Source of the DNA: Myxococcota bacterium
Lineage (GTDB): Bacteria > Myxococcota_A > UBA9160 > UBA6930
Direction: 5' to 3'
NCBI GenBank assembly: GCA_028285625.1
Contig: JANQOX010000001.1
Location: 186,001 to 250,000, forward strand
DNA length: 64,000 nt
Both the position numbers and the translations under genes were made by a program. Under the pieces are notes generated by a model. The model saw only the letters and a program-made list of their open reading frames with translations. It did not search any database and had not been told where the DNA came from. Below, one piece after another: positions 23,515 to 32,289 of the stretch (positions are counted from its first letter, which is position 1; every line of letters begins with the position of its first letter).

Positions 23515-26235
23515 GTGAGCGAAGCCGCTCTCCGTGGGTTCACCCTGTTCGGGCTCGCGGCGCTGGGCGCGGCGCTGCTGCTCGGGGCCTGGTTGCGCGG
23601 CGCCCAGCGTCCGCGCCCGGAGACGTCGGCGGCGCTTTGCGGCGCGATCGTGCAGGTCGGTCTCTACTCCCTGTTGATCGCGGCCTGGCGGGGCACCGGT
23701 TCGGAGGGCTGGCCCGTGCCGACCGCCGGGTTTCTCTTGTGTGCGCTGCCCGGCCATGCGTTCTGCGTGATCGCGGCGGCGAGAAACGGTGCCCGGACGC
23801 TACCCGTCACGCTCTCGTTGTTCGTGCTCGCCGCGCTCGGCGTCGCGTGGGGCGAGCGGATCGGCTCGCGGGGCCCGCTGCTGGTGGCGCTGGCGTTCAC
23901 CGCGGGCCTGGTGGCGACGGGCCTGTTCGCCGGGCTCTCGCGGCGCGCGATCACGCGCCGCGTGCTGCCCCTGCTCGCTTCGCCCTGGTTCTGGGCGGCG
24001 CTTTGCCTCGCCGTGCTCGGGCTCACGCGTCTGTTCGGTGTAGACGTGGGCGGGACGGTGGTGGGGGCCCGCGTGTTCGGCGTGTTCGTGCAGCCTACGG
24101 AGCTCGCGTACAAGCTGCTGCTGCCGCCCTTGGTGGGTACCGGTCTCGTGCACTACGTGCGCCGCATCGAAGCGGATCCCCCTGCGCGTGGGCTCTCGCG
24201 CATGGCTGCGGCCCTGCCGCTGGGCGTCGGCGTCATCGCCGGCTTCGTCGCCCCGATGCTGCTCCTGCGCGAGCACGGGACGCTCGTGCTGGGTGGACTC
24301 GTCTGCGTGGTCACCGTGCTGGCGGTCGGGCGAGGTCGCGATCTGCTGGTGCCCGCGGCCCTGGTGGCTGTGGTGGCGGCAGGCGTAGCGGTGAGCGAGC
24401 CGCGGGTGCGCACACGGCTCGAGGGGCTGGTCTCGCCCGCCTGCGAGTCCGGGCGCGAGAGCGAGCAGCGCTGTACGGCCGCTACCGCCGCGGCCTCGTC
24501 GGACGGGGTGGGGCAGGGCATTGCGTCCGGCCGGGCGGCTGCCGTGCCGCAGGCCGAGACTGACTTTCCGGTGAGCGGTTTTCTCGAAGAGCTCGGCCTG
24601 CCCGGCGCGGTGGTGCTTTGGCTGGCGCTGGCGCTGCTGTGTTCGGGTGTGTTTCGGGAGCTGCACGAGCCGCCACGACGTGCGATGCGCTCGGCGACGG
24701 TGGCCGCGATGCTGGCGGCGATCGTCGTGCAGGCGGCGTGGAACCACTGGATGAACCTGGGCCTGGTGCTGCCGGTGATGGGCGTGCCCTTCCCGTGGCT
24801 CTCGTTCAGCGGAACCACGGTGCTGGCCTCCACCCTGGGCGCCGGTGTCGCCGCCTCGCTCGCGTGGGGGGCGCCGCGGCCCATGGACCCACTCGGTCAT
24901 GCGCCGGTCGACGCCGCAAGGGGCGCCGGGTCGGCGCTGGCGCCGGCGGTCTGGGCGCTGGCTGCTCTCTGCGTGCTCGGCGCTGCGTACCGCGCCAGCT
25001 TTCGCGAGTTCTCGGTCCATGCGTTCAACCCCCGGCTGTCGGCCTCACCACGCGGGCAGATCGTCGATGCGGGCGGGGTCGCGCTCGCCACGGGCAGCGT
25101 GCGCGAGCGGCGCTACCCGCTCGGCGCCGCCGCGGTACACGTGGTCGGCTACAAGCGCAGTCTCGCCGTGGCCGCGGGGATGGAGTCTCGCGCCGATGCC
25201 TGGCTCAGCGTGCCCCAGGGCTGGCCCGGACCGCTCGATCGCGAGGGCCACGTGCCGCGCGACCTCGTGCTCACCCTCGAAGCGCCCTGGCAGCGCGCGG
25301 CCCACGCGGCCCTCGGCGATCGCCGTGGGGCCGTGGTCGTGATGGACGCCGACGGCGGCGAGGTGGTGGCCTCGGTCTCGACGCCCGGTTTCGCGCCTCG
25401 CGAACTCACCCGGCGCTTCGCATCGCTGCGTGACGACCCCGACGAGCCCTTTCTGGACCGCGCGACCGCACGATCGGCCCCCGGCTCGACGTTCAAGCTG
25501 TTGCTGGCGCGCCACCTGATCGGCGCCGGTGAAGAGGGCTTTCGCTACACGTGCCCCGGGCGGATCGCCACGACGGGCGGCCGCTTCATCCGCTGCAGCG
25601 AGCCCCACGGAGAGGTCGAACTCGCGCGCGCTCTCGCCGTGTCGTGCAATGGCTACTTCGTGCAGGCTGCGGCGCAGGGAGTGGGAGGGAGCCCACTTCC
25701 CACGCTACGTGAGGTGCTGGGCGAGGACTTCCCCGGCGAGGCCGATCTCGACCAGACCATGGGCCGCGCGCTGCTCGTGATCGGCCAGGGCAACGCGCGG
25801 GTGGCGCCCATGCGCATGGCCGCGTTCGCCGCGAGCCACTTCGGGCAGCATCGCGCAGGGGAGCACTTGCGTCCGAAGCTCGTGTCCTCGGGCCCAGGCG
25901 ACGCCGAGCCCGCCTTGCCGGTGGTCGTGGTCGACCGGGCCGACCACCGCGATCGGCTCGTCGAGATGATGGACGCCGCCGCGGCCCCGGTGCGACGCCG
26001 CGCAGGGCTCGGCGGCACGTGCCGCCTGCTCGGCGCCAAGACCGGCACCGCCGAGACCCCGGACGAAGACGACATCGGCTGGCTGGTCGGTGCGCTCGAG
26101 GTGCCGGGCCAGGCGACTCCGACGCGAACCCTCGCCTTCGCCATCATGGTCGAGGAGATCCGTGGTTTCTCGCTCCAGCACACGCCCGGGGTGCTGGGTC
26201 GCATGGTCCGCGATGCCGAGCCGGCGTGTCGTTAG
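23515..26235 (+). CDS. SEDS glycosyltransferase fused to penicillin-binding transpeptidase
   Basis: 906 residues from a GTG at 23515. The N-terminal half is a polytopic SEDS (FtsW/RodA/SpoVE) domain: VQPTELAYKLLLP, GVGQG, ETDFPVSGFLEELGLPG with the catalytic-type aspartate at residue 350, and LPVMGVPFPWLSFSG. The C-terminal half is a class B PBP: STFK (658-661), SCN (710-712) and KTGT (842-845), the three transpeptidase motifs. SEDS polymerase and PBP are normally separate partner proteins. Here one frame joins polymerase and crosslinker, with no stop or frameshift seen. It lacks an evident long pedestal domain between them. Confidence 0.9.
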   Translation: MSEAALRGFTLFGLAALGAALLLGAWLRGAQRPRPETSAALCGAIVQVGLYSLLIAAWRGTGSEGWPVPTAGFLLCALPGHAFCVIAAARNGARTLPVTLSLFVLAALGVAWGERIGSRGPLLVALAFTAGLVATGLFAGLSRRAITRRVLPLLASPWFWAALCLAVLGLTRLFGVDVGGTVVGARVFGVFVQPTELAYKLLLPPLVGTGLVHYVRRIEADPPARGLSRMAAALPLGVGVIAGFVAPMLLLREHGTLVLGGLVCVVTVLAVGRGRDLLVPAALVAVVAAGVAVSEPRVRTRLEGLVSPACESGRESEQRCTAATAAASSDGVGQGIASGRAAAVPQAETDFPVSGFLEELGLPGAVVLWLALALLCSGVFRELHEPPRRAMRSATVAAMLAAIVVQAAWNHWMNLGLVLPVMGVPFPWLSFSGTTVLASTLGAGVAASLAWGAPRPMDPLGHAPVDAARGAGSALAPAVWALAALCVLGAAYRASFREFSVHAFNPRLSASPRGQIVDAGGVALATGSVRERRYPLGAAAVHVVGYKRSLAVAAGMESRADAWLSVPQGWPGPLDREGHVPRDLVLTLEAPWQRAAHAALGDRRGAVVVMDADGGEVVASVSTPGFAPRELTRRFASLRDDPDEPFLDRATARSAPGSTFKLLLARHLIGAGEEGFRYTCPGRIATTGGRFIRCSEPHGEVELARALAVSCNGYFVQAAAQGVGGSPLPTLREVLGEDFPGEADLDQTMGRALLVIGQGNARVAPMRMAAFAASHFGQHRAGEHLRPKLVSSGPGDAEPALPVVVVDRADHRDRLVEMMDAAAAPVRRRAGLGGTCRLLGAKTGTAETPDEDDIGWLVGALEVPGQATPTRTLAFAIMVEEIRGFSLQHTPGVLGRMVRDAEPACR

Positions 26236-26272
26236 GCGCCGGCGTGATCGTGTCGCCGCAACGGAGACCGAG

Positions 26273-27445
26273 CTAGGCGCCGAGCGGCCCCGCGAACACG
26301 CGCTCGAAGTTGCCGGCGTAGAATTGCATGCGGGTCGCGTCGTCATGCCGCGCGAGCGAGCGCTCGAACCGCGCCAAGGGGTCGCGGCCGCCTTCCATGT
26401 GCGGGTAGTCGCTCGAGAAGAGGAACAGGTCGGGCCCGCACGCGTCCACCAGCCCGCCCACGTCCTCGAAGGGGAAGGGCGTGAACGCGAACTGCGCGCG
26501 AAGCTGCTCAGAGGGCCTTCGGCTCATGGCAAGCAGGTCGGGCTCACTGCGCCCGAAGACCTCCACGGTCTCGTCGAGCCGGGTGAGCAGGGCAGGCGCC
26601 CAGCCGGCCCCCAGCTCGACCGAGGCGCCGCGCAGGCCGGGGAAGCGCTCGAAGACGCCGTCGAGCACCAGGGCGGACACGAAGCGTTCGGGCGCATGAT
26701 GCATCACGGTGAAATCACGGCCGCGGACGTTCTCGCCCCCGCCCATCCAGTCGGTCGGTTGCGGCCGGCCGTTGTTCGCCCAGACCCGCGGCATCTGGAT
26801 CGGAAAGCCGCCGATGTGGATCACGAAGGGAACGCCCGCCTCGGCCAGCCGCGCCCAGAACGGGTCGAGGTCGGGATGGCCGGGCGCCCGGCCCCCGCAG
26901 TGGTCGTGGGGCACCCAGACGGCGCCTGGCGCATCCCGCAGCGCCACGTCGAGTTCGGCGACCGCGCGCTCGGGGGCCCCGAGCGGGATGTTCATGACCG
27001 GGAGCAGCCGCGGGTCGCCGGCAGCGAAGGCCGCCATGCCGCGGTTGTGTGCGCGGGCCGCGGCGTACTGCACGTCGTCGTCGAGGCGATGGTCGAAGAC
27101 CACGGTCGAAGAGAGCGTCGAGAACACCAGCTGCTTTTCGAAGCCCAGCTGGTCGAGGGCCAGGGTCCGATCTTCGGGGTCGAAGGCGCCGAGGGCCTGC
27201 GCCTCCTTCGGACCCCGCAGCAGCCGGTCGCCCAGCGCCACCATGGCTTCGACGTGGTCGCGGTCGTGCCGCCCGCCGGCCGCGACGATGGCCTCCACCT
27301 CGGCGCGCGAGACCGACGACGCGGTGTAGTCGATCTCGGGCAGCTTCTCGTGGTCGCCGGGGTCGGCGTGGTTCGCGAGGAAGTCCGGTAGCTCCATGAT
27401 GTGACTGTCGGCGTCGAGCAGGCGCCGGCCGTTCGCATAGGTCAT
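26273..27445 (-). CDS. amidohydrolase family protein (ACMSD-like TIM barrel)
   Basis: 390 residues. The metal-binding start LLDADSHIME, the later VIHIGG, the acidic VELGAGW segment and FSSDYPHMEGGRDP near the end are those of the amidohydrolase_2 group, which includes decarboxylases and hydrolases of aromatic or lactone substrates. It follows the DUF3237 gene by ten bases. A clear paralogue lies at 43729-44916, with the same FSSDYPH end motif. Both loci also carry an alpha/beta hydrolase, which suggests degradation of an organic acid, ester or aromatic compound. Confidence 0.87.
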   Translation of the reverse strand: MTYANGRRLLDADSHIMELPDFLANHADPGDHEKLPEIDYTASSVSRAEVEAIVAAGGRHDRDHVEAMVALGDRLLRGPKEAQALGAFDPEDRTLALDQLGFEKQLVFSTLSSTVVFDHRLDDDVQYAAARAHNRGMAAFAAGDPRLLPVMNIPLGAPERAVAELDVALRDAPGAVWVPHDHCGGRAPGHPDLDPFWARLAEAGVPFVIHIGGFPIQMPRVWANNGRPQPTDWMGGGENVRGRDFTVMHHAPERFVSALVLDGVFERFPGLRGASVELGAGWAPALLTRLDETVEVFGRSEPDLLAMSRRPSEQLRAQFAFTPFPFEDVGGLVDACGPDLFLFSSDYPHMEGGRDPLARFERSLARHDDATRMQFYAGNFERVFAGPLGA

Positions 27446-27455
27446 GGGCGCGGCC

Positions 27456-27908
27456 TCAGTTCGTGACGAGGTGGATGCGGTAGGACACCGCGTTGGGCAT
27501 CAAGCGGCCCTCGCCCACGGCCAGCACGTTGTTGAGCCAGGCGTAGCGCGGGTCGCCGGTCTCGAAACGCGGGGCCGTCATGAAGTACGTGTCGCCGAAC
27601 TCGGTGGCCCCGCCGCCGCCGAGGGCCTCCATCACCTTGGCGTTCATCTCGAGCACGCCGTGGTACTGCACGTAGACGAGTGCGCCGTCGTCGGTCTCGA
27701 CGGTGCCCCGGACGTCCAGCCGGGCGACCCCGGTGTCGTCGATGAGTGCCCAGTCGCCACCGCTCGGGAGGACCTTGCCGCGGATGCGCTCGCCTTCCAC
27801 GGTGCCGCCCACCACGTCGAAGATGCTGCGGGTGCCGAGAGGCCCCTTGCCCACCTGGATGGGTTCGCGCAGATCGGCAGAGAACAGGCAGAGGGGCTCG
27901 AGCTTCAT
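27456..27908 (-). CDS. DUF3237 domain-containing protein
   Basis: 150 residues from the ATG at 27908, with GGAGGT upstream. The DUF3237 signatures GTRSIFDVVGGTVEG, LPSGGDWALID, the YVQYHGVLEM segment and YAWLNNVLAVGEG are all present. The family forms a small beta barrel found next to catabolic genes, and its reaction is not established. The gene is the promoter-proximal member of a two-gene unit with the amidohydrolase. It is divergent from the alpha/beta hydrolase. Confidence 0.88.
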   Translation of the reverse strand: MKLEPLCLFSADLREPIQVGKGPLGTRSIFDVVGGTVEGERIRGKVLPSGGDWALIDDTGVARLDVRGTVETDDGALVYVQYHGVLEMNAKVMEALGGGGATEFGDTYFMTAPRFETGDPRYAWLNNVLAVGEGRLMPNAVSYRIHLVTN

Positions 27909-28013
27909 GGGACCTCCGAGCTGCAAGCCTAGACCAGCCGCGGAACGCGCGTGATGCGTCGGAGCGGCAGACACGTGACGCGATATGGTGGGGCGCCCCT
28001 CGGGAGACCCTCC

Positions 28014-28832
28014 ATGCCCTTTGCGTCGATTCGCGGCCTCTCCATGTACTACGAACGCAGCGGCCAGGGGCACCCGCTCTTGTTCCTGAATGGCAGTGGC
28101 GGCGATCTGCGGGCCAGGCCCGGCCCCATGCAAGGACCCCTGCCCGAGCACTTCGACGTGGTCGCCCACGATCAGCGCGGTCTGGGCCAGACCGATCGCC
28201 CCGACGAGCCGTACACCATGGGGGACTACGCCGAGGACGCCGCGGCGCTTCTCGACCACCTGGGCATCGGGCGCGCCCACGTGATGGGCGTCTCGTTCGG
28301 GGGCATGGTCGCCCAGGAACTCGCGGTGCGTCACCCGCAGCGCGTGACGCGCCTGGTGCTGGCCTGCACGTCGCCCGGCGGCGAAGGCGGCGCCTCGTAT
28401 CCGCTGCACGAGCTCGCCGGACTGCCCGAGGACGAGCGCGCGCGACGCGGCATCGCGCTGGCCGACACCCGCTTCGACGAGGCGTTCCAGCGCGACAACC
28501 CCGACGTCTTTGCGCGCATGCTGCGCCTGAGCGGCGAGCGGGCTGCGGTGGGGCAGGGCGAGCCCGGCCGCGAGGTGGGCGCGCGGCGCCAGATGGAGGC
28601 CCGCCGCGGACACGACGTGTGGGACCGGCTGCCCGGGCTGCCCATGCCCGTGCTGGTTTGCGGCGGGCGCTACGACGGCATCGCCCCGCCGGAGAACCTG
28701 GAGGCGATCGCCTCGCGTGTTCCCGACGCCACGCTCGAGTTCTTCGAGGGCGGCCATCTATTTCTGGTGCAGGACCCGCGCGCCAACGAGCGCATCCTGC
28801 AGTTCCTGGGCGCGGCGCCCGTCGACGCATGA
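28014..28832 (+). CDS. alpha/beta hydrolase
   Basis: 272 residues from the ATG at 28014, with GGGAGA upstream. The nucleophile elbow is GVSFGGM, the oxyanion strand LLFLNGSGG, the acid lies in VCGGRYDGIAP and the histidine in EGGHLFL. It is a complete serine hydrolase, probably an esterase or lactonase. It is divergent from the DUF3237/amidohydrolase unit and overlaps the next gene by four bases (ATGA). A related hydrolase sits beside the second amidohydrolase at 42830-43726. Confidence 0.88.
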   Translation: MPFASIRGLSMYYERSGQGHPLLFLNGSGGDLRARPGPMQGPLPEHFDVVAHDQRGLGQTDRPDEPYTMGDYAEDAAALLDHLGIGRAHVMGVSFGGMVAQELAVRHPQRVTRLVLACTSPGGEGGASYPLHELAGLPEDERARRGIALADTRFDEAFQRDNPDVFARMLRLSGERAAVGQGEPGREVGARRQMEARRGHDVWDRLPGLPMPVLVCGGRYDGIAPPENLEAIASRVPDATLEFFEGGHLFLVQDPRANERILQFLGAAPVDA

Positions 28833-29548
28833 CCCGCCCCTGGGTGACCCTCGCGCGCGCGTCGTCCGCCGACGGTGGATTCGAGCTGCGGCAGCGGGGC
28901 GAGGAGTATCTCCTCACCCTCGACGGTCGTGTGCTGATGTCGAGCAGCGCACGGCGCAGCGAGGAGGCCCTGGGGCGTCTGGGCTGCGAGGGCGTGGCCG
29001 GCCGAAGTTCGCCGCGCGTGCTGGTCGCGGGCCTGGGGATGGGCTTCACCCTGCGAGCGGCGCTCGATGCGCTGCCCCAGGGCGCCGAGGTCGTGGTCGC
29101 CGAGCTGCACGATGCCGTGGTGGACTGGTGCCGCGGCCCGCTTCGCGACGCCAGCGCCGACGCCCTCGCCGATGCCCGGGTCGCGCTACGCCTGGTCGAC
29201 GTGCGCGAGCCGATCCGAACGGCCGCTGCGGGCTCGGAGCCGCCCTTCGACGCGATCCTGCTCGACCTGCACCAGGGTCCGCATCCCGCCGGCGATGGGC
29301 CCGACCATCCGCACTACGGGCGCGCTGCACTCGCCGCGGCCCATCGGGCGCTGACGCGAGAGGGCGTGCTCGGGATCTGGTCCGAAGACCCGGATGCGGC
29401 GTTCGTGCGCGCGCTCGAGCGCGCCGGCTTTCGTGTCCGGGTCGAGCGGCCGGGCCGTGGCGGGCGGCGTCATGCCGTCTACCTGGCACGGGCATCGGAG
29501 CCTGGTTCGCCGCGCAGGCGCGAGCGGTCCTCGTCGCCGGGGCGCTGA
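28829..29548 (+). CDS. spermidine synthase-like methyltransferase-fold protein
   Basis: 239 residues, start overlapping the hydrolase stop. The Rossmann-like motif VLVAGLGMGFTLRAAL, the acidic VVVAELHDAVVDW and the FDAILLDLHQGP segment match the spermine/spermidine synthase superfamily. The protein is shorter than true spermidine synthases and lacks an obvious putrescine-binding loop, so aminopropyl transfer is not certain. It may be a methyltransferase. Co-translation with an alpha/beta hydrolase is the only context. Confidence 0.72.
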   Translation: MTRPWVTLARASSADGGFELRQRGEEYLLTLDGRVLMSSSARRSEEALGRLGCEGVAGRSSPRVLVAGLGMGFTLRAALDALPQGAEVVVAELHDAVVDWCRGPLRDASADALADARVALRLVDVREPIRTAAAGSEPPFDAILLDLHQGPHPAGDGPDHPHYGRAALAAAHRALTREGVLGIWSEDPDAAFVRALERAGFRVRVERPGRGGRRHAVYLARASEPGSPRRRERSSSPGR

Positions 29549-29566
29549 GGTGGCCCCTACCGGGGG

Positions 29567-29782
29567 CTACGAAGAAGTCCCCTCGGACTCTTCCTCTTCC
29601 TCGGAGATCAGGCCGTAGCCCGCCAGATCGTCGCGGCTCGCCACCTGGTCACCGACCTCGCGCGGCTCTTCGGGTTCGCCGCTCTTGCGTGTGAGTCGCT
29701 CTTCGCGCTTCAGCTCGGCCTTCTCCGCCTTCTTGCGCTCGCGAAGCCGCTTCTGCACCGACATCCTGTTGACTCGCGCCAT
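29567..29782 (-). CDS. small highly charged protein
   Basis: 71 residues. The first 35 are almost all basic and helical (VNRMSVQKRLRERKKAEKAE), and the tail is acidic (SEEEEESEG). A GGGGGT-type ribosome-binding site precedes the ATG at 29782. Small proteins with this basic N-terminus are widespread in proteobacteria and myxobacteria and remain uncharacterised; RNA or ribosome binding is a guess from charge alone. It is convergent with the spermidine synthase-like gene, 18 bases away. Confidence 0.6.
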   Translation of the reverse strand: MARVNRMSVQKRLRERKKAEKAELKREERLTRKSGEPEEPREVGDQVASRDDLAGYGLISEEEEESEGTSS

Positions 29783-30141
29783 CTGGGACCCCCTCGGCCC
29801 GCCGCTGCTCGACGGGCGCTGCAATGTTCGATCCGGTCGGTGTCCCGACCCCTGTTCGGCTTCCTGCGACCGCTCGTCCCTGCGCCCTCTCGGGAGGGCT
29901 GCGGGGGGCCGAGTGCTCGCGACCGCGCCGCCTGCTGCCGTGCGAGCCTCCGCGCCGCCCAGATGACGGGGATGTGGCTGGGGACCGTTCGGAGGCCGAT
30001 GACGGCCGGGCGGGCCGGGTAGCCTCGCTGGCGGGATGCTAGCAGCCAGCAGAAGAGACGCATCCCCGGGGGAGGGTCTTGCGGGCATATCGGGCGCCGC
30101 GGGGGCGGCTCGCGCCGTTTGCAGGCTTGCGGGGCCGGGGG
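29783..30141. other. 359-base region without a recognisable gene
   Basis: Very G+C-rich space between the small charged protein and tRNA-Thr. Open frames here overlap on both strands without a ribosome-binding site, signal or recognisable motif. I see no promoter or hairpin that I can support. Confidence 0.4.
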
Positions 30142-30217
<76 letters not shown>

Positions 30218-30453
30218 TTGATCCCCCGGGGCCACGCGCGACGGGTCTCGCGCGGCGCCGCAGGATAGCCGGGCACCCGGCGGCCCGCATGACCTCGCAG
30301 CGGAGCGGTGCGGGCGCGAAATGGGGCCGCCCAGGGCGTTGCCGGTCGGCTGCCGATTGACCGGCGACCGCGTGGCGGCGTAGCATGCTTCGACCCGCTC
30401 ACGTGGGGTGGACGACCCGGTCGGGAGGACGCCGGGCAGAAGGAGTCGCTGCC

Positions 30454-30768
30454 GTGCCCGTCTTGCCTCTCGTCGACCTGCTCATTCTCGTCGCGTGGAC
30501 CAGCCTGATCTGGGCTGCTCTCCACAAAGCGCTCTGGGCGGCGCTCGCGATGAACTTCCGCGTCCTGGGCATGGGCCCCTTCGACTTCGTCGTGATCGCC
30601 GGGGTCTCGCTCTTGTTCGCGCTCGCCCTGGCCGCGCGCGTTTGGGTCAAGGCCAACGAGCCTAGGTTGCTCGCGCAGCAGTCCCGGCGGCGCGACCCCG
30701 ACTACGACTTCGATCCCGAAGCCGCAGGCGCCGAGAGCGCCCCGCGCGACGGCGCAGCCGCACTCTAG
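30454..30768 (+). CDS. small two-helix membrane protein
   Basis: 104 residues from a GTG at 30454, with AAGGAG eight bases upstream. The two hydrophobic segments (about residues 3-35 and 45-65) are followed by a polar, acidic tail (DPDYDFDPEAAG). The sequence near MGPFDFVVIAG is compact and has no catalytic motif. Family not recognised. It stands alone after tRNA-Thr, on the opposite strand. Confidence 0.6.
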   Translation: MPVLPLVDLLILVAWTSLIWAALHKALWAALAMNFRVLGMGPFDFVVIAGVSLLFALALAARVWVKANEPRLLAQQSRRRDPDYDFDPEAAGAESAPRDGAAAL

Positions 30769-30920
30769 GCGCGCGGCGCCGCGGGCGACCCTGCCCGTGG
30801 GCAGGATTTGCGTAGGGGTCGGCCCAACGGGAGCCGCGCCAACCGTCCCTGTGACGACTGGCGCGGCGAGAACGACTGGGGAGCCCTGAGCGGCCGCCCG
30901 TCGGGTTGCTGCGGTCGGAG

Positions 30921-31022
30921 CTAGCTCCGGCGGAGCAGCGATGCGGCCGAGAGCGCGAGCTCCCGGTACAGACCCAACGAGGTGGAAAGGATGTTGCTGG
31001 CCTTCTCGATCGTCCGGCTCAT
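30921..31022 (-). CDS. possible 33-residue small protein
   Basis: A short frame, MSRTIEKASN... ending in LLRRS, with AGGGAG six bases before its ATG at 31022. The composition allows one amphipathic helix with an alanine/leucine-rich face. The neighbouring space (30769-31332) has no other gene I can support. Real small gene or chance frame cannot be decided here; the good ribosome-binding site is the main argument. Confidence 0.35.
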   Translation of the reverse strand: MSRTIEKASNILSTSLGLYRELALSAASLLRRS

Positions 31023-31150
31023 GGGTGACTCCCTATCAAACACACGCATCTCGGTAGTGGGACCGAGCGGGGGGTGCGTGGCAAGAAACTTCGTTCTCGT
31101 CTCCTGGCGGGGAAAAACGGGGTCCTGGTGGAGAAAAGGGGGAGCCCCTC

Positions 31151-31168
31151 GGGGACAGGGAGGGAGGG
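31151..31168 (+). other. G-quadruplex motif
   Basis: Four G-runs with short loops: GGGG ACA GGG A GGG A GGG. It lies in the 311-base space between a small minus-strand frame and the aminotransferase gene, about 165 bases before the latter. In DNA of this composition such motifs can arise by chance, but single-base loops make this one potentially stable. Confidence 0.5.
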
Positions 31169-31332
31169 TGTCCGGTCCTCGTCCCGCCCTTCCCGCGCCT
31201 TGGATTCGGCTCTGCACGACAGGGTTTGGACCGGCTGCCCCCGAGGGCTCGTGAAGTGAGTGGCCGCAGCCGCCCTGCGAGTTCCCTGCGATGGCCGGGC
31301 TTCTCGAGCAAGCTGGCTACTCTCCCGCGGCC

Positions 31333-32286
31333 ATGAGCCACGAAAGCCCGCCCGACCGACACATCTGGATCGACGGCGCACTGGTGCCGTGGGGCGACGC
31401 CGTGGTGCACGTGCTGTCGCACAGCCACGCACGCGGCTCGCTCGTGTTCGACTACATGAGCGTGCACGACACCGAGCGGGGTCCGGCGGTCTTCCGCCTG
31501 GACGATCACCTGGCGCGCTTCATCCACTCGACCGAACTGGTGGGGCTGCCCCTGCGCCAGTCGGCGGAAGACCTGCGCACCGCCTGTCTGGCCGCGGTGC
31601 GCGCCAACCCCGGCGCGCGCGTGGTGAAGGTGCAGGCCTACCTGCCCTCGGTGGAGATCGACGTGGTGCCCGAGGACGACCACGTGGCCGTCGCGGTTGC
31701 CGCCTTCGATCCCCGTGCCGACGTGGTGGCCCGCAAGCCGGGCACGCCGTACCGCTACCGCTCCTCGGTGCGCATCTGGCTGGAGAAGGAGCGCAAGCAG
31801 CGCCGCCCGGACATCATGCACCCCCACGCGAAAGTGGCCGCGAACTACACGTCGCCCATGGTCGCCAAGTGGCGCGCGCGCCAGAAGGGCTACGACGAGA
31901 TCCTGCTGGTGGACGAGGCCGGAACCCTCGCCGAGGGCCCGACCACCAACTTCTTCCTGGTGGATTCGGCGGGCACGCTTCGCACGCCGCCGGAGCAGTC
32001 GGTACTGCTCGGCATCACCCGACGTTCCATCCTCGAACTGGCCCGCCACGACGGCATCCCCGTCGAGGAGGTGGCGCTTCGACCCGAAGACCTGTTCGCC
32101 GCCTCGGAGGCCTTCCTCACGGGCACATCGGCTGGCGTCTGGCCCATCGACAGCGTCGATGGCAAGGCGCTGGGTAGCGAGGTGCCGGGGCCGGTCTCGA
32201 CGAGGCTGCGCGACCACTTCCAGCGTGTGACCGAGGGGGGCGACCCCGCGTTCGCGCACTGGCTCACCCACACGGACGAGGGCTAG
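31333..32286 (+). CDS. class IV aminotransferase (branched-chain aminotransferase-like)
   Basis: 317 residues from the ATG at 31333, where HIWIDGALVPW follows as in the family; an ATG at 31291 would add 14 residues. PLP-fold IV features: HVLSHSHARGSLVFDY, the segment HAKVAANYTSP with the probable PLP lysine, GYDEILLVDEAGTLAEGPTTN and FLTGTSAGVWPI. It should transaminate a branched-chain or related 2-oxo acid, but D-amino acid aminotransferases and aminodeoxychorismate lyases share the fold. The trpS gene starts four bases after its stop. Confidence 0.88.
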   Translation: MSHESPPDRHIWIDGALVPWGDAVVHVLSHSHARGSLVFDYMSVHDTERGPAVFRLDDHLARFIHSTELVGLPLRQSAEDLRTACLAAVRANPGARVVKVQAYLPSVEIDVVPEDDHVAVAVAAFDPRADVVARKPGTPYRYRSSVRIWLEKERKQRRPDIMHPHAKVAANYTSPMVAKWRARQKGYDEILLVDEAGTLAEGPTTNFFLVDSAGTLRTPPEQSVLLGITRRSILELARHDGIPVEEVALRPEDLFAASEAFLTGTSAGVWPIDSVDGKALGSEVPGPVSTRLRDHFQRVTEGGDPAFAHWLTHTDEG

Positions 32287-32289
32287 CGC

